The notes below the pieces were generated by a model. That model was given only the letters and a program-made list of their open reading frames with translations, was not told the origin of the DNA and searched no databases. The position numbers and the translations under genes are program-made. This document shows positions 36,470-45,173 of a stretch of 64,000 nt of DNA, piece by piece. Numbering within the stretch: position 1 is the stretch's first letter; every line of letters starts with the position of its first letter. The DNA is from Caulobacter sp. UNC279MFTsu5.1. GTDB lineage: Bacteria; Pseudomonadota; Alphaproteobacteria; Caulobacterales; Caulobacteraceae. The DNA lies in NCBI RefSeq assembly GCF_900114015.1, contig NZ_FORN01000022.1, positions 16,309 through 80,308 on the forward strand. The letters run 5' to 3'.

Positions 36470-37284
36470 CAGCGCCCCCTCGCCGGATAGGCCCACGGAT
36501 AGGCGCGGCGGGCGACCAGCCTCAGCGCTACATCCATCGCCACCGCCAGGATCGAGATCCAGACGACGTAGGGCAGGATGATGTCCATCGACAGATACCG
36601 CCGGACCAGGAAGATGCGGTAGCCCAGGCCCACGTCGGCGGCGATCGCCTCGGCCGAGATCAGATAGACCCAGGCCGGGCATAGGGAGAGCCGCAGACTG
36701 TCGATCAAGCGCGGCATGGCCTGCGGCAGAGCCACGCGCAGGGCCAGTTGCCAAGTGCTGGAGCCCAGGGTCTGGGCCTTGACCAGTTGCTCCTCGGGAA
36801 TGGCGGCCACGTGGGCGGCCAGGTCCCGGACCATGACCGGCGTCACGCCGATCACGATCAGGGCGATCTTAGCGGTCTCGCCCAGGCCAAAGACGATAAA
36901 CAGGATCGGCAGGACGGCGATGGGCGGGATCACCGCGATCGCCGCCACCAAGGGTCCCAGCTTGACCCGCAGGATCGGCAAGAGTCCCAAGCTCAGCCCC
37001 AGGACCAGGCTGATCGCCGTGGCGAGGGCGAGGGCCACGCCGATGCGCTCCAGGCTAGCCAGGGTGTCGACCAGCAGCGGCGCGTGACCGGTCAGCGGAT
37101 CGACCTTGGCCATCAGTTGCACGGCCTCGACCATGGCCCGAGGCGTCGGCAGCAGCTTGTCGCGCGGGTTGTCGGCGTGACGGGCCTGCGACGCCATCAG
37201 ATAGACCAACGCCGCCACCAGCAGCGGGAGGGCCCCGAGCAGGACCGCGAGACCGCCCCGGGGTCTGACGTTCAACAGGCGCAT
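36469..37284 (-). CDS. ABC transporter permease, guanidine locus
   Basis: 271 residues with about six membrane helices. The EAA-type loop appears as IPEEQLVKAQTLGSSTWQLALRVALPQAMPRLIDSLR, where it contacts the ATPase. The family is the SsuC/NrtB/TauC group. The last helix and basic tail (LVARRAYPWAYPARGR) end at the ATPase start. It lies 63 bp after the binding-protein gene and belongs to the same operon, controlled by the palindrome at 38501. Confidence 0.92.
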   Translation of the reverse strand: MRLLNVRPRGGLAVLLGALPLLVAALVYLMASQARHADNPRDKLLPTPRAMVEAVQLMAKVDPLTGHAPLLVDTLASLERIGVALALATAISLVLGLSLGLLPILRVKLGPLVAAIAVIPPIAVLPILFIVFGLGETAKIALIVIGVTPVMVRDLAAHVAAIPEEQLVKAQTLGSSTWQLALRVALPQAMPRLIDSLRLSLCPAWVYLISAEAIAADVGLGYRIFLVRRYLSMDIILPYVVWISILAVAMDVALRLVARRAYPWAYPARGR

Positions 37285-37347
37285 GATCGCTCGTCGCTGA
37301 GAAATGAAGGACGCGCGTCCGCGCTCTGGGCGAAGACGCGCCGGTTC

Positions 37348-38460
37348 CTAGAGCTTGCCGTCGACCGCCTGCTGCACGTAGCTGGGATCGAAGCGCAGCT
37401 TGACGTTCTTCGGGTCGCCCAGGGTCTTGCCGCCCGGGAAGCTGATGCCGATGTCGTCCACCGACTTCGCGCCCTGTCCGAACAGGCCCATGCTGAAGCT
37501 GAACTTGCGCACGCGGTCGTTGGCGGTGACAAGATCCGGGCTGACCGTGGCGGCCAGGGCCGACTTCGGGTCAGCATAGAGATGGGTCGTCTTCAGCTGG
37601 CCTTCGAAGCTGGCCAGATCCGCGCCCGACAGCTTGGCCATCTGCTCGCGCGCGGCCTTGCCTTCCGGCGTCTGGGCCACGGTCAGGGCCATGGTCTCGT
37701 ACCAGATGCCGGTCAGGGCCTTGCCGAGGTTTGGATTGGCCTTGAGGGCGTCGGTGCTGACCATCAGGCCGTCCAGGATCTCGCCCGGGATCTTGGAGCT
37801 GTCGAAGACCTCGGTCGCGCCGGGCATCTTCTTCACTTCCGACAGCTGCGGGTTCCAGGTCACCAGGGCCTTGGTGTCGGCCGCGCCAAAGGCCGCGACG
37901 ATGTCGGCGTCCGAGGTGTTGACCGTCTTGACGTCGCTCATCTTCAACCCGGCCTTCTCCAGGGCGCGGGCCAGCAGGTAGTGCGAAACCGAGAGCTCGA
38001 CGAGATTGACCGGACGCCCCTTCAGGTCCGCCAGACTGGCGCCGTTCTTCAGCACCACGCCGTCGTTGCCGTCGGAATAGTCGCCGATCATCACCACCGT
38101 GGTGTCCTTGCCGGCGGCGGCCGGCACGGTCAGGGCGTCCATATTGGTGGCTGTGACGCCGTCCAGCTTGCCGGCCGAGTACTGGTTCAGCGACTCCACA
38201 TAGTCGTTGATCTGCACCAGCTCGATCTTCAGGCCGTACTTGTCGGCCCACTTCTTCACGATGCCCGACTGCTGGGCGTAGGCCCAGGGCATCCAGCCGG
38301 CATAGATGGTCCAACCGATCTTGTATTCGGTCTTGGCTGCGGCGGGGGCGGCCGCCGGCGCGGCGGCCTTGTCGCTGGTCTTGGGCCCGCACGAGGCCAG
38401 CGCCAGGCAGGACACGGCCATGGCCGCCATGAAACGCTTGCGGTTGAACAGGACACTCAT
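37348..38460 (-). CDS. ABC transporter substrate-binding lipoprotein, guanidine locus
   Basis: 370 residues. The signal peptide ends with a lipobox LASC, so the mature protein is a lipoprotein, followed by an Ala/Pro-rich linker. The binding domain has YKIGWTIYAGWMPWAYAQQSGIVKKWADKYG and VTATNMDALTVPAAAGKDTTVVMIGDYSDGNDGV, similar to nitrate/taurine-type binding proteins linked with urea carboxylase. Ligand by context is guanidine. It is first in the operon, and a palindrome identical in plan to the one before the regulator gene lies 40 bp upstream. Confidence 0.9.
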   Translation of the reverse strand: MSVLFNRKRFMAAMAVSCLALASCGPKTSDKAAAPAAAPAAAKTEYKIGWTIYAGWMPWAYAQQSGIVKKWADKYGLKIELVQINDYVESLNQYSAGKLDGVTATNMDALTVPAAAGKDTTVVMIGDYSDGNDGVVLKNGASLADLKGRPVNLVELSVSHYLLARALEKAGLKMSDVKTVNTSDADIVAAFGAADTKALVTWNPQLSEVKKMPGATEVFDSSKIPGEILDGLMVSTDALKANPNLGKALTGIWYETMALTVAQTPEGKAAREQMAKLSGADLASFEGQLKTTHLYADPKSALAATVSPDLVTANDRVRKFSFSMGLFGQGAKSVDDIGISFPGGKTLGDPKNVKLRFDPSYVQQAVDGKL

Positions 38461-38500
38461 CAGCGGCTCCCTCCATGTTCGCTGACCACAGAGAGTTCCA

Positions 38501-38526
38501 TATTACGATTTCACGCAATCGTAATA
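38501..38526. promoter_or_regulatory. Candidate NikR-like operator at the ABC promoter
   Basis: TATTACG (38501-38507), 12 bp, CGTAATA (38520-38526). Here the arms extend to ten bases (TATTACGATT and AATCGTAATA). It has the same geometry as 27694-27719 and lies 40 bp before the binding-protein start. Confidence 0.72.
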
Positions 38527-38673
38527 CCGAGAGCAATCCCGACGCCGCCTGAAATTCCCCCGAAATGCTGAAAAAGCAGGCCAGCCCGGACCTTGGCGCC
38601 CGAATCCCGCGCCCCGTAGGGTTCAGCCGTCATCCCCGCGTGACGCGTGGTTGCGGGGCGCCTTTGCGGGACC

Positions 38674-38706
38674 ATCATGAGGCGAACTTCAGGAGGCCCT
38701 CATGAT
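38674..38706 (+). promoter_or_regulatory. Hairpin enclosing a ribosome site
   Basis: ATCATGAGG (38674-38682) and CCTCATGAT (38698-38706) are perfect 9-bp arms. AGGAGG lies in the 15-nt loop and the ATG of a 27-codon ORF lies in the 3' arm. Folding could block initiation. Confidence 0.5.
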
Positions 38707-38785
38707 CCGCAAGTTCGTGATCGGCCTGAGCCAGACCTTGTTCTCCTGGCTGTCGGTCCGCGCCGGCCGGTATTGGGCGCACTAG
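38702..38785 (+). CDS. Small 27-residue ORF with strong ribosome site
   Basis: ATG 38702 follows AGGAGG by 5 bases. The product has a basic start (MIRKFVIGLS), a hydrophobic/aromatic middle (QTLFSWLSV) and a basic, aromatic end (RAGRYWAH), an amphipathic or membrane-surface type. No family is recognised. It stands alone between the ABC promoter and the MarR gene. The ribosome site and composition support translation; function is unknown. Confidence 0.5.
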   Translation: MIRKFVIGLSQTLFSWLSVRAGRYWAH

Positions 38786-38881
38786 CAGCGGCGTTGTTCG
38801 CAAGACGGCTGGCTTGAAAAGCCCGGTCAACGGCAGGCGCAGTGTTTCGTTAGACGGCAGGCGTCTCGCCCCGCCGTTCAA

Positions 38882-39346
38882 TCAGAGGGCGGCGATACGC
38901 CTCAGAGCGGCCAACATGCGCTCCGTCTCGAAATCTCCGAGGGCGTCGAGAACCTTGCGGCCGTGCTGGTCGTGCGCGACCTTGGCCTTTTGCAGCAGTG
39001 CTTCGCCTTCGGTGGTCAGGGACAGGGCGTAGGCTCGACGGTCGCCCGGAACAGAACCCCGCCGCACCAGTCCTCGGGCTTCCAACTGGTCGATGATGGT
39101 CACCAGGTTGGGGCGCTGGATGCGCAGGACCTCGCCGATCGCGCGCTGCTGCAGGCCAGGCGTGGCCTCGATGACGAGCAGCACCGACAGGTCGGTGACG
39201 CGCAGGTCGAAGGGTTTCAGGCCCGCCAGAAGATCCTTGAACACCGCCACCTGGGCCAAGCGCAGCAGAAACCCGACCGTGGTCTCCAGGCCGCCCAGCG
39301 AAACGTCCTCGCCCATCGGTTCCTTGCGCTCGGCCGCGTCGATCAT
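38882..39346 (-). CDS. MarR-family transcriptional regulator
   Basis: 154 residues from ATG 39346. The winged helix is clear: TDLSVLLVIEATPGLQQRAIGEVL, RIQRPNLVTIIDQLEARGLV, and the wing RRGSVPGDRRAYALSLT. Flanking helices for dimerisation are present. The frame extends upstream to 39478 without regulator features. It is divergent from a TBDR gene at 39581 with 234 bp between, so it probably controls that gene and itself. MarR proteins often respond to aromatic compounds. Confidence 0.92.
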   Translation of the reverse strand: MIDAAERKEPMGEDVSLGGLETTVGFLLRLAQVAVFKDLLAGLKPFDLRVTDLSVLLVIEATPGLQQRAIGEVLRIQRPNLVTIIDQLEARGLVRRGSVPGDRRAYALSLTTEGEALLQKAKVAHDQHGRKVLDALGDFETERMLAALRRIAAL

Positions 39347-39580
39347 TCCGGCTTCTCTATCGTTGTCGCGGTCTTGGTACCACGTCGCGCGGATTCGCGC
39401 CGGCCGCGTCGAGTGACACTCGCGCAACAAGGTTCTTCGAACATCGACGCCTTCAGCATTGCCGATTGATCGCCGCATACATTCATGCTCTGAAATAATT
39501 AGTACTCATAACAAAATGCGTGTTGCCGGCGAACTCTCGGGGGCTCGCTGAGAAAACATCGACGTACGAGGAGGAAACAG
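39347..39580. promoter_or_regulatory. Divergent promoter region marR / TBDR
   Basis: The 234-bp gap becomes AT-rich at about 39485-39520 (AATAATTAGTACTCATAAC), the likely promoter and MarR operator zone. No perfect long palindrome is seen. GAGGAGGAAA before 39581 is the TBDR ribosome site. Confidence 0.45.
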
Positions 39581-41872
39581 ATGCCCAGGAATGGGACTAT
39601 CTCCGGCCGCCTGCGCGCCGGAGGCCTGCTGGTCTGCGCCGCCGCCGGCGCCCAGATCGCATCGCCCGCCTTCGCCTCCGGACAGTCCGAGGCGCCCGCC
39701 GTTCAGATCGAGGAGGTGGTCGTCACCGCCCGCCGCCGCGAGGAGCGACTGCAGGACGCCCCCGTCGCCGTCACCGCCCTGGCCGGCGAGGCGCTGGAGA
39801 GCCGGGGCGTCGACAGCGTCGACCAGATCGCCAAGTTCGCGCCCAGCATTCGCTTCGACGGCGCGGCGGCGCTGAGCGGCGGCAACTACAACGCCACCGT
39901 CTTCATCCGCGGCGTCGGCCAGAACGACTTCGCCATCTTCAGCGACCCCGGCGTGGGCGTCTATGTCGATGGCGTCTACTACGCCCGCTCGATCGGCGGC
40001 ACGCTGGACGCCTTCGACGTCAGCCGGATCGAGGTGCTGCGTGGACCGCAGGGCACGCTGTTCGGCAAGAACACGATCGGCGGCGCGGTGCTGATCACCA
40101 CCGACCAGCCGAAGAACGAGCTCGGCGGCAAGATCGAGGCTGTGACGGGCAGCTACAACCGTTTGGACGTCAAGGGTCACGTCGACATCCCGCTGAGCGA
40201 GAAGGTCTCGGCCCGACTGTCGGCCGCACGCCTGACCCGCGACGGCTATGGCAAGCGTCTCCTGGCGGGCGACGACCTGGGCGACCGCAACGCCACCGCC
40301 GCCCGCGCCCAGCTGCGCTGGGAAGCATCCGACGCGGTGACGGTCAGCCTTTCAGCCGACTACACCCGGGCGCGGGAGCATTCGGCGCCGCAGAAGCTGC
40401 TGGTGATCGGCGCGGTCCCGGGATTCGCAGTCGGGCCGTTCATGGCCAATTTCAACACCTATGTCGCGCCGGGCCTGGGGATCACCGCGCCGAACGGGGC
40501 CAAGTCGCTGAACCCTTCGTTCCTGACGAACAGTCCGTTCACGACCTATGGCACGGGTCCGAACATCAACGACCTGGACCTGTGGGGCGGTTCGGCCACC
40601 GTGGACTGGGATCTCGGCGGCGTCAGCTTCAAGAGCATCAGCGCCGTGCGCGGCCTGAAAGCGACCTTCGCCCGCGACGGCGACAACACGCCCTTCACCT
40701 TCCGCGAGACCTTCAACCACGACGTCCAGGCCCAATACAGCCAGGAATTCCAGCTGAGCGGCCAGTCGTTCGGTGATCGCCTGACCTGGGTGACCGGCGC
40801 CTACGCCTTCCGCGAGCGCGGCACGGACTCCGGCTACGCCAAGTTGGCGCTCGGCCTGGCGCCCGGCGTCTCGCCGCCGCCCTACAGCCCCTCGGCGGCG
40901 GTCTACACCAAGGTGACCAGCACCACCTACGCCCTGTTCGCCCAGGGCAGCCTTACCCTGACCGACCGCCTGAGCGCCACGGTCGGCGCCCGCTACAATC
41001 GCGACGAGAAGGCCTATGTGCTCGACCACCGCCGCATCCGCGACGGCGGCGTCATCGCCAAGGTAAGCCCGAGCGGATCGTGGAATTCGTTCACGCCCAA
41101 GGTCGGCCTGGAATTCAAGGCCACGCCCGACGTCCTGCTCTATGCGTCGGTCGGAAAGGGCTTCAAGAGCGGCGGCTTCAACGCCCGGCCGCTCAACGAC
41201 GCCAGCGAGGTCACCGAATATCAGCCCGAGACCCTGCTCACCTACGAGGCCGGCGCCAAGACGGCCTGGCTGGACCGTCGCCTGATCCTCAACGTCGCCG
41301 GCTATTTCAGCGACTACCAGGACATCCAGGTCACGGTGAACCAGACGCCGCGCAACTTCGTGGCCAACGCCGCGGCGGGCGAGGTCAAGGGCGTCGAGGT
41401 CGAGCTCCAGGCCAAGCCGACCGCCAACTGGAGCTTCAACTTCGGCGGCGGCTACATGGACGCCAAGTATACCGAAGTCGGCTCCGGCTTGGCCGCCGGG
41501 CAGGTGCTGCCGATCACCTTGGCCACCCACTTCGTCAAGGCGCCGAAATGGACGCTGAACGGCGGTGTCGAATACGGCCACGAACTGCCGGGCGGCGGCC
41601 GCCTGACCGCCCGCGTCGACTGGACGCACTACAGCACTGTCTACAACGACGTGGCCAACGATCCCGCCCTGACCCAGCCGGCCTACGACCTGTTCGGCGC
41701 GCGACTGGCCTACGCCTCGCCGGACCGGACGTGGCAGGCGGCGCTGTTCGGCACGAACCTGTCGGACGAGCGCTACATGGTGTCGGGCAACGCTTCCAGT
41801 GGCTTCGGACTGAAGGAAGCCAGCTTCGGTCGTCCGCGCGAATGGGGATTCAGCTTGAGCCGCAAGTTCTAG
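39581..41872 (+). CDS. TonB-dependent receptor, MarR-linked
   Basis: 763 residues, with a ribosome site GAGGAGG. Signal peptide cleavage is near AFAS. The TonB box region is IEEVVVTARRREERLQD, and the plug has VFIRGVGQNDFAIFSDPGVGVYVDGVYYAR and VEVLRGPQGTLFGKNTIGGAV-like blocks. This is the short sphingomonad/Caulobacter receptor class often tied to aromatic or small-molecule uptake. The barrel has FKSGGFNARPLN and ends REWGFSLSRKF. A terminator follows. The ligand is unknown; the MarR neighbour hints at an aromatic compound. Confidence 0.93.
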   Translation: MPRNGTISGRLRAGGLLVCAAAGAQIASPAFASGQSEAPAVQIEEVVVTARRREERLQDAPVAVTALAGEALESRGVDSVDQIAKFAPSIRFDGAAALSGGNYNATVFIRGVGQNDFAIFSDPGVGVYVDGVYYARSIGGTLDAFDVSRIEVLRGPQGTLFGKNTIGGAVLITTDQPKNELGGKIEAVTGSYNRLDVKGHVDIPLSEKVSARLSAARLTRDGYGKRLLAGDDLGDRNATAARAQLRWEASDAVTVSLSADYTRAREHSAPQKLLVIGAVPGFAVGPFMANFNTYVAPGLGITAPNGAKSLNPSFLTNSPFTTYGTGPNINDLDLWGGSATVDWDLGGVSFKSISAVRGLKATFARDGDNTPFTFRETFNHDVQAQYSQEFQLSGQSFGDRLTWVTGAYAFRERGTDSGYAKLALGLAPGVSPPPYSPSAAVYTKVTSTTYALFAQGSLTLTDRLSATVGARYNRDEKAYVLDHRRIRDGGVIAKVSPSGSWNSFTPKVGLEFKATPDVLLYASVGKGFKSGGFNARPLNDASEVTEYQPETLLTYEAGAKTAWLDRRLILNVAGYFSDYQDIQVTVNQTPRNFVANAAAGEVKGVEVELQAKPTANWSFNFGGGYMDAKYTEVGSGLAAGQVLPITLATHFVKAPKWTLNGGVEYGHELPGGGRLTARVDWTHYSTVYNDVANDPALTQPAYDLFGARLAYASPDRTWQAALFGTNLSDERYMVSGNASSGFGLKEASFGRPREWGFSLSRKF

Positions 41873-41896
41873 GATCCCCCTGAAGAACGCTCTTGA

Positions 41897-41930
41897 TGCG
41901 CCCGATCAGCCCTTCAGGCTGGCGGGCGCA
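41897..41930 (+). terminator. Hairpin terminator after TBDR
   Basis: TGCGCCCG and CGGGCGCA form an outer 8-bp stem, CAGCC and GGCTG an inner stem around CTTCA. It lies 25 bp after the TBDR stop. Confidence 0.7.
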
Positions 41931-42246
41931 CATTCCCGGTTCCAGCGCCGGCCAACGCCACCGCCGCCAGCACTTGCCGCGCGTTCGATGCGTCCGCGCC
42001 TTCCGCCTGGAAGGGCCGCTTTCCGACAACTGTGCCGAGGCCCGAAGGCTTCCAATCGGACAGTCTGAAGATCAGGCAAGTGTTCGATTACGGACACTGG
42101 CTCTACGGTCGAGAGCCAAACCTGCCCCTCGGATCGAGACCTGATCACGAGGCTAAGGCAGACGCGCGCGCCGCGACAAACTAAAGCCATCCGGCCGACG
42201 GCCGCGAAAGTTGCGCGCCAGGATTTGACCCGCCCGGTGCGTCAAA
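41931..42246. other. Intergenic region, no supported gene
   Basis: Short open frames on both strands lack ribosome sites and family features. The region presumably carries the promoter of the efflux operon; I could not pick out a clear -35/-10 pair. Confidence 0.5.
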
Positions 42247-42274
42247 CCAATGTCACCCATTGGAAGGAGCCTCC

Positions 42275-42349
42275 ATGGATTCGACGATTGCTCGAGTCGC
42301 TGCGCGCCCGCTCAAGCCGCGCTGGTCGGCCGCGGCCAAACGCGGCTGA
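42275..42349 (+). CDS. Possible 24-residue leader ORF of the efflux operon
   Basis: AAGGAG (42264-42269) precedes ATG 42275. The frame encodes MDSTIARVAARPLKP and ends after AAAKRG at TGA 42347-42349, 14 bp before the MFS start. A small stem (CCAATG 42247-42252, CATTGG 42258-42263) sits just before the ribosome site. The MFS gene itself has no good ribosome site, so this ORF may provide translational coupling. Basic, no family recognised. Confidence 0.45.
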   Translation: MDSTIARVAARPLKPRWSAAAKRG

Positions 42350-42363
42350 ATCGAGCCCGCACG

Positions 42364-44034
42364 ATGCCTCAGCACGGCGAACAGATCGGACAGACGCCGG
42401 ACTGGCTTCCGCACGAGCGCCCGCTGCTGCCGGGCTCGCCGTCGACGCCGAACTTCCCGATCAGCTTCCGCATCGTCCACGGCCTGATCAGCCTGCTGAT
42501 CGGCGTGACCGGATCGCTGGGCGCGGCCCTGATCCAGGTCAACCTGCCGGCCATCCAGGGATCGCTGGGACTCACGCCGACGCAAGGCGCCTGGCTGACC
42601 ACGATCTATGTAATGACCAACATCTCGATGAACCTGCTGCTGGTGAAGTACCGCCAGCAATTCGGCATCCGCCGGTTCGCCCTGGTGTTTCTGAGCCTCT
42701 ACACGATCGCGGCCTTCGCCCACCTGGCGCTGGACAACTTCCCCATGGCCCTGGCGCTGCGGGCGATCAGCGGCGTGGGCGCAGCGGCGCTCACCGCCTT
42801 GGCCATGTTCTACATGCTGCAGGCCTTCCCGGCTTCGTTCCGCATGGGCGCGCTGGTGCTGGGGGTAGGCGTGTCGCAGTTGGGCGCGCCCCTGGCTCGG
42901 GTGATCTCGACCGGCCTGCTGGACGCCGCCTATTGGCACGGCCTCTACGCGCTGGAAGCCTGCCTGGCCGCCGCGAGCTTGGCCGCCGTCATGCTGTTTC
43001 GCCTGCCCCACGGCGTGCGCATCCACGTCTTCGAGGGCGTCGACGCCCTGACCTTCGCCCTGCTGGGCGGCGGCTTGGGCCTTCTGGTCGCGGTACTGGG
43101 CCTGGGCCGTGTGGCCTGGTGGTTCGAGGCGCCGTGGCTGGGTTGGTGCCTGGCCGCCGCCGTCGTGCTGCTGGCGGCCGGCGCCCTGGTTGAGCACGGC
43201 CGCGTTCACCCGCTGATCGACACCCGCTGGGTGGCCACCGGAACCTTCCTGCGCTTCGCGTTCAACGTCGCTCTGGTGCGGGTCGTCCTCTCGGAGCAGA
43301 GCGTCGGGGCCGCCGGCCTGATGCAGGCCGTGGGCCTGGCCCAGGAGCAGCAGCGCCTGCTCTACGGCATCGTCCTGGCGGCCACCGCGGCCGGCATCGT
43401 GACCAGCGCCTTCACCCTGAACCAGAAGACCCTGCCAATTCAGTTCCTGGCCTCGATCCTGCTGATCGCCGTCGGCTCGTTCCTCGACGCCCGCGCCACG
43501 CCCCAGATCGGCCCGGTCAACCTGTTCATCAGCCAGGCGCTGCTGGCCTTCGCCGCGGCGATGTTCCTGGGCCCGTCCTTCATGTTCGGCATCGGCCAGT
43601 TGCTGACCCGAGGCCTGGGCTCGATCATCACCTTCTCTGTGATGTTCGGGGTGGCCCAGAACCTGGGCGGCTTGTTCGGCGCGGCCGTGTTGGGCACGCT
43701 CCAGACCGTCCGGACGCAATATCACGCCGTGGGCTTGGCCGAGCGCCTGACCGGGACCGACCCGACGGTCGCGGCCACGCTGCAGGGCTATGCCGGCGTC
43801 TACGCCTCTACCCAAGCCGATCCGGCCTTCCGCGCCGCCGACGCCAGCGCGCTGCTGAGCCAGCAATTGACCCAGCAGGCCAATGTCCTGGCCTTTAACG
43901 ACGTTTTCCTAGTCATCGGGATCGTCGCCTTGCTGCAGTTCTTCTACGCCGGCTTCCTGTTCTTCCGCCTGGCCCGACGCATGGCGGCCGTCGCCCCGCC
44001 CCCCTCGCCCGCACCCGCCCGAGAGACCGCATGA
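42364..44034 (+). CDS. MFS efflux transporter, DHA2/EmrB-like
   Basis: 556 residues from ATG 42364. There are about 14 hydrophobic helices, as in the DHA2 family. Motif-like segments include LGAALIQVNLPAIQGSLGLTPTQGAWLTTIYVM, LALRAISGVGAAALTAL and MGALVLGVGVSQLGAPLARVI. It starts a three-gene operon with a membrane-fusion protein and an outer-membrane factor, so it forms the inner-membrane pump of a tripartite exporter. Its stop overlaps the next start by 4 bp. The frame upstream to 42250 is in the leader region. Substrate is unknown. Confidence 0.9.
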   Translation: MPQHGEQIGQTPDWLPHERPLLPGSPSTPNFPISFRIVHGLISLLIGVTGSLGAALIQVNLPAIQGSLGLTPTQGAWLTTIYVMTNISMNLLLVKYRQQFGIRRFALVFLSLYTIAAFAHLALDNFPMALALRAISGVGAAALTALAMFYMLQAFPASFRMGALVLGVGVSQLGAPLARVISTGLLDAAYWHGLYALEACLAAASLAAVMLFRLPHGVRIHVFEGVDALTFALLGGGLGLLVAVLGLGRVAWWFEAPWLGWCLAAAVVLLAAGALVEHGRVHPLIDTRWVATGTFLRFAFNVALVRVVLSEQSVGAAGLMQAVGLAQEQQRLLYGIVLAATAAGIVTSAFTLNQKTLPIQFLASILLIAVGSFLDARATPQIGPVNLFISQALLAFAAAMFLGPSFMFGIGQLLTRGLGSIITFSVMFGVAQNLGGLFGAAVLGTLQTVRTQYHAVGLAERLTGTDPTVAATLQGYAGVYASTQADPAFRAADASALLSQQLTQQANVLAFNDVFLVIGIVALLQFFYAGFLFFRLARRMAAVAPPPSPAPARETA

Positions 44035-45173
44035 CCGACGCGCCCTCGCCCGCCCCCCAATCCGCTCCGAAGTCCGCGCCTCAACCGGAGGACCGCGCCG
44101 CCGCCGCCGCGCCGCCGCCCGCCCGGCCCGAACCGCCCACGACGCGCGCCATCCTGCTGACGGTCGGCGGCGCCGTGGTGCTGGTGCTGGTGATCCTGTT
44201 CCTCTGGAAGCTGCCGCCGTTCGCCGGCTCGGTGCAGCGGACCGACAACGCCTATGTCCGCGGCCAGGTCACCCTCGTCGCCCCCCAGCTCAGCGGCTAT
44301 GTGGTCAAGGTCCTGGCGCAGGACTTCCAGACCGTGCGCGCCGGTCAGCCCCTGTTCGAGATCGACCAGCGCATCTACGCCCAGCGCTTGGATCAGGCTC
44401 GCGCGACGCTGGCCGCCCGCGAGGCCGATCTGGCCAACTCCGTCCAGGCCCGCGCCTCGCGCGAAGCCGCCCTGCACAGCCGCGAGGCCGACATCGGCTC
44501 GGCCCAGGCCCAGGTCGAGCGCGCCCGCGCCGACATGGCGCGCGTCGCCGAGCTGGCGACCGACGGCTCGGTGTCGCTGCGCGAGCGCGACCAGGCCCGG
44601 GCCACCCTGCGCGCGGCGGAGGCGACCCTGGCCTCGGCCCGCGCCGGCCAGGAGATCGCCCGCCAGGACGTCCGCTCGGTCGGCGTCTCACGCCAGGGCC
44701 TGGAAGCCGCGGTCGCCGCCGCCGAGGCGGCCCTGCGCCTGGCCGAGATCGACATGGTCAACACCGTCGTCGCCGCCCCCGCCGACGGCCAGCTGGGCCA
44801 GGTTGGCGTGCGCCGCGGCCAGTACGTCACCGCCGGCAGCCAGTTGGTCGCCCTGGTGCCGCCGCAGCGCTGGGTGATCGCCAACTTCAAGGAGCGTCAG
44901 TCCGGCCGCATGCGCCCGGGCCAGAAGGCGACCGTCACCGTCGACGCCCTGGGCGACCAGCGCTTTACCGGTCGCGTCGAGCAGGTCTCCCCCGCCACCG
45001 GCTCGGAGTTCAGCATCCTCCCGGCCCAGAACGCGACCGGCAACTTCACCAAGATCGCCCAGCGCCTGCCGGTGCGCATCGCGCTCGACCCCGGCCAGCC
45101 CGACCTCGTCCGCCTGCGTCCGGGCATGTCGGTTGAGGCCGAGGTCGATACGGCCACGAAGGGCCGCCGCTGA
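44031..45173 (+). CDS. HlyD/EmrA-type membrane-fusion protein
   Basis: 380 residues. A Pro/Ala-rich cytoplasmic start of 35 residues is followed by one membrane helix (ILLTVGGAVVLVLVILFLW). The first lipoyl half is DNAYVRGQVTLVAPQLSGYVVKVLAQDFQTVRAGQPLFEID, then a long alpha-helical hairpin (two runs of Ala/Arg/Glu-rich helix), the second lipoyl half VVAAPADGQLGQVGVRRGQYV, and a beta-barrel domain with ANFKERQ. It bridges pump and outer-membrane channel. Overlaps by 4 bp upstream and by 1 bp downstream. Confidence 0.94.
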   Translation: MTDAPSPAPQSAPKSAPQPEDRAAAAAPPPARPEPPTTRAILLTVGGAVVLVLVILFLWKLPPFAGSVQRTDNAYVRGQVTLVAPQLSGYVVKVLAQDFQTVRAGQPLFEIDQRIYAQRLDQARATLAAREADLANSVQARASREAALHSREADIGSAQAQVERARADMARVAELATDGSVSLRERDQARATLRAAEATLASARAGQEIARQDVRSVGVSRQGLEAAVAAAEAALRLAEIDMVNTVVAAPADGQLGQVGVRRGQYVTAGSQLVALVPPQRWVIANFKERQSGRMRPGQKATVTVDALGDQRFTGRVEQVSPATGSEFSILPAQNATGNFTKIAQRLPVRIALDPGQPDLVRLRPGMSVEAEVDTATKGRR

